Assembly (NCBI GenBank): GCA_046597185.1
Contig: JBKJLF010000866.1
Location: 1 to 8,742, forward strand
Direction: 5' to 3'
Length of the DNA stretch: 8,742 bases
Origin: CAMBDR01 sp046597185
GTDB taxonomy: Bacteria > Pseudomonadota > Gammaproteobacteria > Burkholderiales > Burkholderiaceae_D
In this document: positions 1 through 6,449 of the stretch, one piece after another
Layout: each line of letters begins with the position of its first letter
Numbering within the stretch: position 1 is the first letter of the stretch
Notes under the pieces: model-generated
The model's input: only the letters and a program-made list of their open reading frames with translations
The model's database searches: none
What the model was told of the DNA's origin: nothing
Program-made: the position numbers and the translations under genes

Positions 1-1
1 G

Positions 2-2569
2 CTGCTCGATCCCGACAAACTCGCGGCCTATCGGATTCCCCATACCAGGGTGGTCGACGCCATACGCAGAGCCAACCAGGAAAGCGGCGGCTCGGTGCTG
101 GAACTGGGCGAGGCCGAATACATGGTGCGCGCTACGGGCTACCTGAAAACGCTGGATGATTTTCGCAAAATTCCGTTACTCACGACGGACGCCGGGGTGT
201 CGGTGCGGCTGGGTGATGTGGCGCGCATCCAGTTGGGGCCGGAAATGCGGCGCGGCATTGCGGATTTGAACGGGGAGGGCGAAGTGGCTGGCGCGGTAAT
301 TATCATGCGCTCGGGCAAAAATGCACTGGAAACCATTGCCGCCGTCAAAGCCAAACTGGCAACACTCAAAGACAGCTTGCCGCCGGGGGTGGAAATCGTC
401 ACCACCTATGATCGTTCCAACCTGATCCAGCGTGCCGTCAAAAACTTGCAAGAGAAATTAATCGAAGAATTCAGCGTCGTGGCCGTGGTATGCGCCATCT
501 TCCTGTTTCATCTGCGCTCGGCGCTGGTGGCAATTGTGACCCTGCCAATCGGAATTTTGATGGCCTTCATCATCATGCATTATCAGGGCGTGAATGCGAA
601 TATCATGTCACTGGGCGGTATCGCCATTGCGGTTGGGGCCATGGTCGATGCGGCAGTGGTGATGATTGAAAACGCGCACAAACATATCGAGGCGTGGAAC
701 CATGCGCATCCCGGCAGCAAACTGGCGGGAGATGAGCACTGGCGCGTGATCGCCCAAGCCGCTGCAGAAGTCGGCCCGGCGCTGTTTTTTTCGCTGTTGA
801 TTATCGTGCTGTCCTTCATTCCGGTATTTACCCTGGAAGCGCAGGAAGGGCGCTTGTTTTCACCGTTGGCCTTCACCAAAACCTATGCGATGGCCGCCGC
901 CGCCGGGCTGGCGGTGACGCTCATTCCGGTGTTAATGGGGTATTTAATACGCGGCAAAATCCCCGATGAGCACAACAACCCGCTCAACCGGGTGTTGATT
1001 GCCCTGTATCGGCCAGTACTCAATGCGGTGCTGCGTTTTCCCTGGCTCACCTTGCTGCTGGCCGTCGGCATGGCGCTGCTGACGCTGTGGCCGATATCGC
1101 GCCTGGGCGGCGAATTTATGCCGCCGCTGGACGAAGGCGATTTACTCTACATGCCCTCGGCCCTGCCCGGCATTGGGGCGGGCAAGGTAGCGCAGTTGTT
1201 GCAGCAAACCGACCGCCTGATCAAAACCGTGCCAGAAGTGCAAAGCGTATTTGGCAAAGCCGGGCGCGCCGAAAGCGCCACCGACCCGGCCCCGCTGGAA
1301 ATGTTTGAAACCACCATCCAGTTCAAACCCAAAGAGCAATGGCGGCCCGGCATGACCAGCGAAAAACTGGTGGAAGAGCTGGACCGCATCGTCAAGGTGC
1401 CGGGTTTGGCCAATATCTGGGTGCCGCCGATTCGCAACCGCATCGACATGCTGGCCACCGGCATCAAAAGCCCGGTCGGGGTGAAGGTGGCCGGTGCCAA
1501 CCTGGCTGAAATCGACCGCATCAGCCTGGAGATTGAACAGGTGGTGAAAAAAATCCCCGGCGTATCGTCGGCACTGGCAGAGCGCCTGAACGGTGGGCGC
1601 TATATTGATGTCGATATCGGGCGCGATGCGGCGGCGCGCTATGGTTTGAATATTGCGGATGTGCAAAGCATCGTCTCGGCGGCCATAGGCGGTGACAATA
1701 TCGGCGAAACGGTGGAAGGCTTGCAGCGCTTTCCCATCAACCTGCGCTACCCGCGTGAAGTGCGCGATTCGGTCGAAAAACTACGCCAGTTGCCGGTGTT
1801 AACCGAGCGTGGCGCGCAAATTCGACTGGGCGATGTGGCGCAAATTCGCATCACCGATGGCCCGCCGATGCTAAAAAGCGAGAATGCGCGCCTCTCGGGT
1901 TGGGTGTATGTGGATATTCGGGATCGTGCCTTAAGCACGGTGGTGGCCGAGATGCAGCAGGCAGTGGCGAAACAGGTGAAATTGCCCGCCGGGTATTCCA
2001 TTGCTTGGTCGGGCCAGTTTGAATATCTGGAGCGTGCCAGCGCCAAGCTGAAAATTGTGGTGCCCGCCACCTTGTTGATTATTTTTGTGCTGCTGTATCT
2101 TACCTTCAAACGCTTTGATGAAGCGGCTTTGATCATGCTGACGCTACCCTTTGCGCTGGGTGGTGGGTTTTGGCTGTTGTGGGCGCTGGGGCATAATCTG
2201 TCGGTCGCCAGTGGCGTTGGCTTTATCGCACTGGCCGGGGTATCGGCAGAATTTGGCGTGATCATGCTACTCTACCTCAAGCACGCGTGGGATGCGCGTG
2301 TCAGCGTAGGCAAAAGCAGCGAGCAAGATTTGCTGGATGCGATACGCGAAGGCGCGGTGCTCAGAGTCAGGCCCAAGGCGATGACGGTGGCGGTGATTAT
2401 TGCGGGTCTGGTGCCGATCATGTACGGCACTGGCACAGGGTCAGAAGTGATGAAACGCATCGCCGCACCGATGGTGGGGGGGATGATTACCGCGCCCTTG
2501 CTCTCGATGCTGGTGGTGCCTGCGGTGTATTTGTTGTTGCGGCGCAGGCAGTTGGGCTTGCGATTATAG
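2..2569 (+). CDS. cusA: CusA-type Cu(I)/Ag(I) efflux RND pump, 5'-truncated by the window
   Basis: Inner-membrane RND subunit of a CusCBA-type tripartite pump that uses the proton gradient to expel Cu(I) or Ag(I) across both membranes. The frame is open from base 2, so the GTG at 50 is internal. About 855 residues are visible; E. coli CusA has about 1047, so roughly 190 N-terminal residues (TM1 and the first periplasmic part) lie outside. The three methionines of the CusA periplasmic metal site are present (E. coli M573, M623 and M672; ATG codons at 1151, 1301 and 1448), with the surrounding charged residues (LDEGD, DPAPLEMFE, NRIDML). The TM4 proton-relay motif GAMVDAAVVMIENAHK begins near 635 and holds the Asp and Glu equivalent to D405 and E412. 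Transmembrane methionines equivalent to M391, M403 and M486 are also kept. The C-terminal core (VRPKAMTVAVIIAGL, GSEVM, APMVGGMITAPLLS) is complete and ends in TAG. These methionines favour Cu/Ag over a CzcA-type Zn/Co/Cd pump. No cus gene follows, so this is probably the last gene of its operon. Confidence 0.95.
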   Translation: MLDPDKLAAYRIPHTRVVDAIRRANQESGGSVLELGEAEYMVRATGYLKTLDDFRKIPLLTTDAGVSVRLGDVARIQLGPEMRRGIADLNGEGEVAGAVIIMRSGKNALETIAAVKAKLATLKDSLPPGVEIVTTYDRSNLIQRAVKNLQEKLIEEFSVVAVVCAIFLFHLRSALVAIVTLPIGILMAFIIMHYQGVNANIMSLGGIAIAVGAMVDAAVVMIENAHKHIEAWNHAHPGSKLAGDEHWRVIAQAAAEVGPALFFSLLIIVLSFIPVFTLEAQEGRLFSPLAFTKTYAMAAAAGLAVTLIPVLMGYLIRGKIPDEHNNPLNRVLIALYRPVLNAVLRFPWLTLLLAVGMALLTLWPISRLGGEFMPPLDEGDLLYMPSALPGIGAGKVAQLLQQTDRLIKTVPEVQSVFGKAGRAESATDPAPLEMFETTIQFKPKEQWRPGMTSEKLVEELDRIVKVPGLANIWVPPIRNRIDMLATGIKSPVGVKVAGANLAEIDRISLEIEQVVKKIPGVSSALAERLNGGRYIDVDIGRDAAARYGLNIADVQSIVSAAIGGDNIGETVEGLQRFPINLRYPREVRDSVEKLRQLPVLTERGAQIRLGDVAQIRITDGPPMLKSENARLSGWVYVDIRDRALSTVVAEMQQAVAKQVKLPAGYSIAWSGQFEYLERASAKLKIVVPATLLIIFVLLYLTFKRFDEAALIMLTLPFALGGGFWLLWALGHNLSVASGVGFIALAGVSAEFGVIMLLYLKHAWDARVSVGKSSEQDLLDAIREGAVLRVRPKAMTVAVIIAGLVPIMYGTGTGSEVMKRIAAPMVGGMITAPLLSMLVVPAVYLLLRRRQLGLRL

Positions 2570-2582
2570 CCCACTTAAGAAA

Positions 2583-2917
2583 TCATCGTGACAAATCACT
2601 CGGTCGTGCAAGCCGGCCTTGTATAAGGATCGTTATAATCTCCACAACGCCATCATCGGTTAGCTTTGTGTTTAACCTAATCCCCTCTTCTACAGGAAAT
2701 GGAGCTTCATTCTTTTGACTATTATCGAGAACGCAGAGAATTCCTATTCGTTTTCCTGTCCCGACCCGCGTCGCTTCAGCGATCATGTCGTCATCATCGG
2801 TATAAATGACTTGAACGCAATTGCAGCGCGCAATCGCCAGAATTTGGCGGTCAAGGTTGGGTTGCTGGAGTCGGTGCTCACCAAGGTAATCAGGATGTTG
2901 GCATCGAAAACAATCAT
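2583..2917 (-). pseudogene. PIN-domain (VapC-like) nuclease remnant, internally deleted and frameshifted
   Basis: PIN domains are Mg-dependent RNases, often the toxins of toxin-antitoxin pairs. The ATG at 2917 starts a typical PIN N-terminus (MIVFDANILITLVS, with the first catalytic Asp). That frame runs 44 codons and stops at TGA 2785-2783. A typical PIN C-terminal half (LDRQILAIA, then VIYTDDDDMIAEA with its acidic cluster) is readable in another frame from about 2857 down, continuing to a TGA at 2585-2583. The two halves meet near codons 20-22. Only about 45 to 50 residues span the start to the TDDDD cluster, whereas an intact PIN protein is about 130 to 140 residues long and carries a further conserved acidic helix between these blocks. 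I infer one deletion of about 50 to 60 codons plus a frame change. The ATG overlaps the stop of the upstream gene (ATGA, 2917-2914), so the pair was once translationally coupled. The C-terminal tail after the PIN block is unlike anything I recognise. It is probably non-functional, although a short peptide could be made in either frame. Confidence 0.75.
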
Positions 2918-3651
2918 TTCAAGCCCCGAATTTTCCGCCATTCCAGCAACGGTTCATCCATTGCGCGCCAGCCATTGCCCGCGACTTTGCCGATTTCTGC
3001 CAACACCTCATCCAACGGTGCGGTGTCGAGTTCTTCCCATGATTGGATTAATAACGATTCCAGTTCCCACGCCCCGGTGGCAGCGCGTATCCATTTGCCG
3101 TTGCCATGCACCCTGATCGGCCCTTCAAGATAGTAACGGGCAAGGTTTTTTGCGTTGTCCGCACCACGAATTTGACAGTTGATAATTTTACCTTCGGTGT
3201 TACGCAATATGACGGGAATCGTGTCGTCTTTGCCGCCGATCTTGATTACCACGCCATCGGCGCTGCTGGGTTGGATAATGGTGAAGGTTTCAGGCAATGT
3301 CGTTTTGCGGCCCGGAAAATCCAGTATCTTTTCACCGCCAGTATGACTTATCACCCCAACAGCACCATCTACCCTGAGTAATTGGTCCAACACTTGCCAA
3401 GCCTTTTGCGCGCTTACATCGGCATTGCTTGTATGCACGTTTTGCAGTCGTTGCAAAACACACGGGGCAACGGCTGGTTCAACTGAAACTTGTAGTCGTG
3501 CGCTACCGTTTTCGATTTTTTCAAAATGTACGTATTCTTCGCTGCCATAGAGTGAGGCAAGCTGAAGCAGATATTGCGCCAGCCGCGCCATCGGCAGCGT
3601 TGTCGGCGTGTAGCAATCAATTTGGAAGGTCAGTTTTTCGGTCATGTCCAT
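2914..3651 (-). CDS. Protein of unassigned function, partner of a PIN-domain gene
   Basis: A 245-residue protein with no signal peptide or membrane segment, presumably cytoplasmic. I cannot assign a function. It opens with a strand-like TEKLTFQIDCYTP and a helix (MARLAQYLLQLASLYG). A second strand block (YVHFEKIENGSARLQVSV) is followed by a long helix around residues 80-95. Residues 130-205 look like a beta-rich domain (DGVVIKIGGKDDTIPVILR, PIRVHGNGKW, GAWELESLLI), and acidic helices close the protein. I have a general memory of similar proteins encoded just before PIN genes, but no named family to cite. The stop overlaps the ATG of the PIN remnant in ATGA, which implies coupled translation and suggests an antitoxin-like or regulatory role; this is inference. 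At 245 residues it is much larger than VapB antitoxins (usually under 100). The ATG at 3651 was chosen because GAGGTG lies 4 nt upstream. ATG 3645 is the alternative, and an in-frame TTG at 3669 lies almost on the promoter. The frame is intact although its partner is broken. Confidence 0.8.
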   Translation of the reverse strand: MDMTEKLTFQIDCYTPTTLPMARLAQYLLQLASLYGSEEYVHFEKIENGSARLQVSVEPAVAPCVLQRLQNVHTSNADVSAQKAWQVLDQLLRVDGAVGVISHTGGEKILDFPGRKTTLPETFTIIQPSSADGVVIKIGGKDDTIPVILRNTEGKIINCQIRGADNAKNLARYYLEGPIRVHGNGKWIRAATGAWELESLLIQSWEELDTAPLDEVLAEIGKVAGNGWRAMDEPLLEWRKIRGLK

Positions 3652-3655
3652 GTGG

Positions 3656-3661
3656 CACCTC
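3656..3661 (-). promoter_or_regulatory. Ribosome binding site deciding the start of the PIN-partner gene
   Basis: GAGGTG on the minus strand, 4 nt before ATG 3651 and 10 nt before ATG 3645. It lies inside the longer TTG-initiated reading frame and so argues for an ATG start. Confidence 0.5.
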
Positions 3662-3671
3662 GCTGCCAAGT

Positions 3672-3680
3672 ATTATAACA
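3672..3680 (-). promoter_or_regulatory. Extended -10 promoter of the PIN cassette
   Basis: The minus strand reads TGTTATAAT, a consensus -10 (TATAAT, 3677-3672) with the TGn extension. No good -35 box sits 16 to 18 nt upstream (TTATAG at 3700-3695 is poor), as is common for extended -10 promoters. Transcription would start near 3665, giving a leader of only about 14 nt before ATG 3651. It gives the cassette its own expression independent of the solute-binding gene upstream. Confidence 0.55.
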
Positions 3681-3770
3681 GGCACTCGCATCTGCTATAA
3701 ACAAGCTTTATTTTGCTCAAGCTTTGGCCGCTATTATCGGAACCGCCTGTTGCAACTCGCTGACGCGCTG

Positions 3771-3784
3771 CTGCGCTAGCGCAG
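3771..3784. repeat. Perfect 14-bp palindrome over a stop codon
   Basis: CTGCGCTAGCGCAG is a perfect inverted repeat centred on the TAG stop of the solute-binding gene. It has no loop beyond its centre and no following T-run, so it is not a normal intrinsic terminator. It may form part of a weak 3'-end structure or be chance. Confidence 0.4.
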
Positions 3785-4528
3785 ATAACGCGCCTCAATC
3801 TCCGCCGCGCTGCCATCGTTATTGATGGCAGTTAAAGCTTGATTGAGTTGCTCGATCACACTATCGGCCAGGCCAAGGTTGCAAGCCAAATATAGTTCGG
3901 TGCGGTTAAAGGTCAGCAGGGGGACAATTTTGCCATTCATGCCATTGGCGTCCAACAGCGCGCTGGCTTTGGAGGGCGCGCTCACCCATAAGTCAATGCG
4001 CTTTTCCATTAGCTTGAGCGGATTGAGCGCATCACGCATTGCTGTTTCTACTTTATAGCCTCTCTCGCGCAAATAGACGTCACGAACATCGGCATTGTAA
4101 GTGCCGATGGTGAGTTGGCGCGCATCGTCGAGCTTGCTTAATTTAAGATTGCGCTCCTTTAACCCGTACAGCACCCAGGTATTGAAAGCGAGTGGGCCAA
4201 CCCATTTAAATTTCTTTTCCCGCTGCTCGGTGCGGGTGGTGGAAAACACGCAGGTATTCGGGTCGTCCAGCGCAGTTTGATAGGCCCGCGCCCATGGCAT
4301 CAGTTCGATTTTATAGGGCAGCTTGGTGCGCTGCATGATCAGGTTTAGTTTGTCGGTCGAGATGCCAACGATTTTCTCCTGAAGCGGCATATTGAAGGGC
4401 GGTGAATCCTCGGTCAAAAAGCGTAATTCAGCCGCCACCGCACCCTTCCAGCCTGCACTGAGCACAAGCAGGAACAGGAACAGGAACAGGAACAGGATTG
4501 CATTGCCCAGGGTAAAAATTCGTGCCAT
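3776..4528 (-). CDS. Orphan periplasmic solute-binding protein, family 3 (SBP_bac_3-like)
   Basis: About 250 residues, the usual size for the polar-amino-acid-type binding fold. The N-terminus is a Sec signal peptide: MMARIF, a very hydrophobic core of alternating Phe and Leu, then GAVAA, with likely cleavage just before ELRFL. The mature protein begins with the family pattern LTEDSPPFNM. It continues with MPWARAYQTAL, an STTRTEQRE segment holding the likely ligand-binding Arg, WVGPL, and an RIDLWV segment with an Asp typical of the second lobe. Cysteines near residues 94 and 217 could form a periplasmic disulfide. No ABC permease or ATPase gene adjoins it, so it may be an orphan scavenging or sensing protein; the ligand cannot be read from sequence. 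Two ATGs are adjacent, at 4531 and 4528. AAGGA at 4539-4535 is 3 nt from the first and 6 nt from the second, so 4528 is preferred. I found no convincing sigma70 promoter. A hexanucleotide repeat encodes the signal-peptide core. Confidence 0.88.
   Translation of the reverse strand: MARIFTLGNAILFLFLFLFLLVLSAGWKGAVAAELRFLTEDSPPFNMPLQEKIVGISTDKLNLIMQRTKLPYKIELMPWARAYQTALDDPNTCVFSTTRTEQREKKFKWVGPLAFNTWVLYGLKERNLKLSKLDDARQLTIGTYNADVRDVYLRERGYKVETAMRDALNPLKLMEKRIDLWVSAPSKASALLDANGMNGKIVPLLTFNRTELYLACNLGLADSVIEQLNQALTAINNDGSAAEIEARYLR
4469..4497. repeat. Hexanucleotide tandem repeat (CAGGAA, 4.8 copies) inside a signal peptide
   Basis: Four perfect CAGGAA units plus a five-base partial copy on the plus strand. 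Read on the coding minus strand it is TTCCTG repeated, giving Phe-Leu dipeptides at residues 14-21 (counting from the first ATG), the hydrophobic core of the solute-binding protein's signal peptide. Gain or loss of a unit keeps the frame and changes the core by two residues. Confidence 0.9.
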
Positions 4529-4748
4529 CATGCTTCCTTGTGATCCGCTTCATGCTTGGAGTGTGGCAGGATTTCGGAAAAATGCAAGTTTCTTTGCGTT
4601 AAATTTGAAGTGCTTGGAATGCGCAATTCCCTGTCGAGTGGTGACACTTTAATGCCTTGTCGAGCGATGTTGTTAAAGAACAATACAAAATCATCGAATA
4701 GAGGATTTGTTTAACTGAATAAAAAAATCAACGCAAAAGGAACAGCAC

Positions 4749-4814
4749 ATGCGGCAATTTATAGGTAAAGTGAATACCAAAGCCATGAAAAATGGTGGTA
4801 AAACGAATCTTTAA
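4749..4814 (+). CDS. Possible 21-codon small ORF upstream of fadL
   Basis: ATG at 4749 follows AAAAGGA with a 7-nt spacer, and the frame runs 21 codons to TAA. The peptide begins MRQFIGKVNTKAMKNGG and is strongly basic (five lysines and one arginine, no acidic residue). It has no hydrophobic segment and resembles nothing I know. The good ribosome site is the only support. In AT-rich intergenic DNA such an ORF can arise by chance, so confidence is low. It lies upstream of the candidate fadL promoter and would need its own. Confidence 0.2.
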   Translation: MRQFIGKVNTKAMKNGGKTNL

Positions 4815-4855
4815 TCAGTGAAAAAACTTCGCAATCTATTTCGGATATATGCTAT

Positions 4856-4864
4856 TGTGATAAT
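4856..4864 (+). promoter_or_regulatory. Candidate extended -10 promoter for fadL
   Basis: TGTGATAAT carries the TGn extension and a five-of-six match to TATAAT (GATAAT, 4859-4864). No good -35 box is found 16 to 18 nt upstream. A start near 4871 would give a leader of about 150 nt, with the 4866-4887 hairpin at its very 5' end. Confidence 0.35.
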
Positions 4865-4865
4865 T

Positions 4866-4887
4866 CAAGCAGAAAAAAATCTGCTTG
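4866..4887. repeat. Perfect 8-bp inverted repeat with an A6 loop in the fadL upstream region
   Basis: CAAGCAGA, then six A, then TCTGCTTG. Neither strand has a U-tract after the stem, so it is not an intrinsic terminator. Its place at or just after the candidate transcription start suits a 5'-end RNA structure or an operator for a dimeric repressor. The function is unknown. Confidence 0.5.
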
Positions 4888-5020
4888 CTGTGGGTTTATC
4901 TGCCTCATACCATGTAATAAGTGCGTTTACCAAGAACGCTCGCACGCCAGGCCATCATGAAGAATGGCTGATTATTTAGCTCAATGTGGGATTTTAACTA
5001 CAACATCCAGGAATTTATTC

Positions 5021-6364
5021 ATGAAAAATTTTACGCTCCGGCCCCTCGCGGCTTTTCTAGTTGCCGCTGGTTATAGCGGTTTTGCGGCTGCCTCCGGTTT
5101 TGCCCTGATCGATCAAAGTGCCAGTTCGGCAGGTAATGCGCATTCAGGTAATGCGGCTTTGGCGGAAGATGCCAGTACAACTTACTTTAACCCCGCTGGC
5201 CTGGTTTATGTCCGGGGTAGTCAGATTATCAATGGCGCACACGTACTGGTGGTCGATGGGCATTACACCAAGACCACGGCCACCTCCGGTGCTGGCACCC
5301 CGCTCACAGGTGGCGACGGTGGCAATCTGGGTGGTCTCGCAGCGCTCCCTAATATTTACTATTCCCGCGAGATCAGCCCTACCATGACCTTCGGGTTTGG
5401 CGTGAATGCCCCATTCGGCTTGAAAACCAAGTACCAAAACGATTGGGTAGGCCGCTACCAGGCAACCTTGTCAGCGATCAAGGCGATTAATATCAACCCT
5501 AGCCTGGGCTACAAGGTAAATGATTCCCTCTCCATCGGCGGCGGCATCAATTTCCAGTTCTTTGCTGCGGAATTGGTTCATGCGATTGATTTTGGTACAG
5601 TCTGCTTTGGCGCTTTGGGTGCATTAGCACCTTCCGTGTGTGCACCAGCAGGCTTGGTGCCACAGGGTAAGGATGGCCAGGTAAAACTCAAGGGCGACAA
5701 CTGGGGTTATGGCTTTAACTTGGGTGCGATGTATCAACTGAACAAAGACACCCGCTTGGGCGTGGCCTACCGTTCTTCGGTTCATCACAAAATTAACGGT
5801 GACGTTAGTTTCTTACTCCCTGCCGGCTTACCCGGCCCAATCGCCTCAGCGCCTAACTTCTCCAATGGCAAAGCCACGGTCACGGTTAAAACACCCGAAT
5901 TTTTAGAAGTGAGTGTGGTGAGCCAGATCGATCCAAAACTGACCATCATGGGGGATGTTGCCTATACTCGTTGGAGCCGCCTGCAAGAGCTGCGCGTGAA
6001 CTTTGCCAATGGGGCACCGGCCACGGTCACACCCTATGAATGGAATAACACGATTCGTATTTCAGGTGGCGCGAGCTATCAGCTCGATTCAACCTGGAAA
6101 TTACGTGGCGGTATAGCCTGGGAAACAGCGGGCGTGCAAGACCGCTTGCGTACATCGGTATTGCCTGACAGTGATCGCATATTTATTGCCTTTGGTGCCA
6201 ACTATCGTTTCTCGAAAGCCAATTCAATCGATATGGCTTACACCCATGGCTTTATCAAAAACAGTACGATTGACCACGCGGAGCCACCGGTTGGCGGCAC
6301 GATTGCGGGTAATTATCGTTCCAAAGTGGATATTTTCAGCGTGCAGTTTAATCATAATTTCTAA
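5021..6364 (+). CDS. FadL-family outer-membrane channel for long-chain fatty acids or other hydrophobic substrates
   Basis: A 447-residue outer-membrane beta-barrel of the OmpP1/FadL/TodX family, close to E. coli FadL (446 residues). The signal peptide (MKNFTLRPLAAFLVAAG, ending GFAAA) is probably cleaved before SGFALIDQ. The mature N-terminus has the family hatch pattern: IDQSASSAGNAHSGNAA, EDAST, and the YFNPAG motif near residues 55-60. Repeated amphipathic strands follow, and the protein ends in Phe within VQFNHNF, the usual signal for barrel assembly. Cys195 and Cys207 flank a short Gly/Ala/Pro-rich stretch, probably an extracellular loop, and could form a disulfide. The family moves hydrophobic molecules by lateral diffusion. 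The cargo could be fatty acids or aromatic compounds, so I assign no gene symbol. ATG 5021 is chosen for the signal peptide behind it and AGGA at 5009-5012 (8-nt spacer). The frame is open back to an ATG at 4964, but that extension would bury the signal peptide. The gene stands alone, divergent from the solute-binding gene and convergent with the lyase. Confidence 0.92.
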   Translation: MKNFTLRPLAAFLVAAGYSGFAAASGFALIDQSASSAGNAHSGNAALAEDASTTYFNPAGLVYVRGSQIINGAHVLVVDGHYTKTTATSGAGTPLTGGDGGNLGGLAALPNIYYSREISPTMTFGFGVNAPFGLKTKYQNDWVGRYQATLSAIKAININPSLGYKVNDSLSIGGGINFQFFAAELVHAIDFGTVCFGALGALAPSVCAPAGLVPQGKDGQVKLKGDNWGYGFNLGAMYQLNKDTRLGVAYRSSVHHKINGDVSFLLPAGLPGPIASAPNFSNGKATVTVKTPEFLEVSVVSQIDPKLTIMGDVAYTRWSRLQELRVNFANGAPATVTPYEWNNTIRISGGASYQLDSTWKLRGGIAWETAGVQDRLRTSVLPDSDRIFIAFGANYRFSKANSIDMAYTHGFIKNSTIDHAEPPVGGTIAGNYRSKVDIFSVQFNHNF

Positions 6365-6384
6365 TGATGTTGGCTTAAGCAAGG

Positions 6385-6418
6385 CAGCGCATCAAGTCAG
6401 CGCATCAAGCCAGCGCAT
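6385..6418. repeat. Tandem 13-bp repeat (2.6 copies) between fadL and the lyase gene
   Basis: CAGCGCATCAAGT, then CAGCGCATCAAGC, then a partial CAGCGCAT, directly adjacent. The third copy runs into the left arm of the inverted repeat at 6412-6449, so the GCGCAT core appears three times directly and once inverted within 65 nt. Confidence 0.85.
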
Positions 6419-6449
6419 ACCGGGCTATGAAAATACCCCGGTATGCGCT
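6412..6449. repeat. Perfect 13-bp inverted repeat at the 3' end of the lyase gene, possible terminator
   Basis: Left arm AGCGCATACCGGG (6412-6424) and right arm CCCGGTATGCGCT (6437-6449) are exact reverse complements with a 12-nt loop. The right arm lies in the last codons of the lyase, and its stop codon (6427-6425) lies in the loop. The stem is GC-rich and strong. No T-run follows on either strand, so a classic Rho-independent terminator is not supported. It may protect mRNA 3' ends or block read-through between the convergent genes. Confidence 0.75.

Larger units (their letters stand above)
4532..5020. other. Divergent AT-rich intergenic region (489 nt)
   Basis: This region separates the minus-strand solute-binding gene from plus-strand fadL and must hold both promoters. 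It is more AT-rich than the flanking genes, especially at 4665-4880. From left to right I see: no clear minus promoter at 4532-4660; a short TTGTT/AACAA inverted repeat at 4670-4683; a 21-codon ORF with a Shine-Dalgarno at 4749-4814; an extended -10-like motif at 4856-4864; a perfect hairpin at 4866-4887; and the fadL ribosome site (AGGA, 5009-5012). I see no tRNA, riboswitch or mobile-element sequence. Confidence 0.7.

Noticed and set aside
50..52. GTG at 50 as the start of a short RND protein
   Set aside because: The frame is open to base 2 and the preceding codons match CusA, so the gene is cut by the window edge rather than starting here.
1142..1666. Long open frame of 174 codons on the minus strand inside cusA
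   Set aside because: It is antisense to strongly conserved CusA sequence. Its composition is that of a GC-rich shadow frame and it resembles no protein family.
2715..3116. Plus-strand open frame of 133 codons after cusA
   Set aside because: It is antisense to the PIN remnant and the end of its partner gene, both of which have recognisable motifs or context. No domain or good ribosome site supports it.
3701..3725. Repeated CAAGCTTT as a terminator of the solute-binding gene
   Set aside because: Only AAGCTT can pair with itself, giving a weak 6-bp AT-rich stem with a 10-nt loop. More likely chance.
4855..4870. TGTGA as a CRP site before fadL
   Set aside because: Only the left half-site is present; the right half (TCACA at the correct spacing) is missing.
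4866..4887. The 8-bp hairpin as an intrinsic terminator
   Set aside because: The A-run is in the loop, not after the stem, and no T-run follows on either strand.
4964..5020. Upstream ATG extension of fadL by 19 residues
   Set aside because: It would place a non-hydrophobic segment before a clear signal peptide. The ATG at 5021 has its own Shine-Dalgarno.
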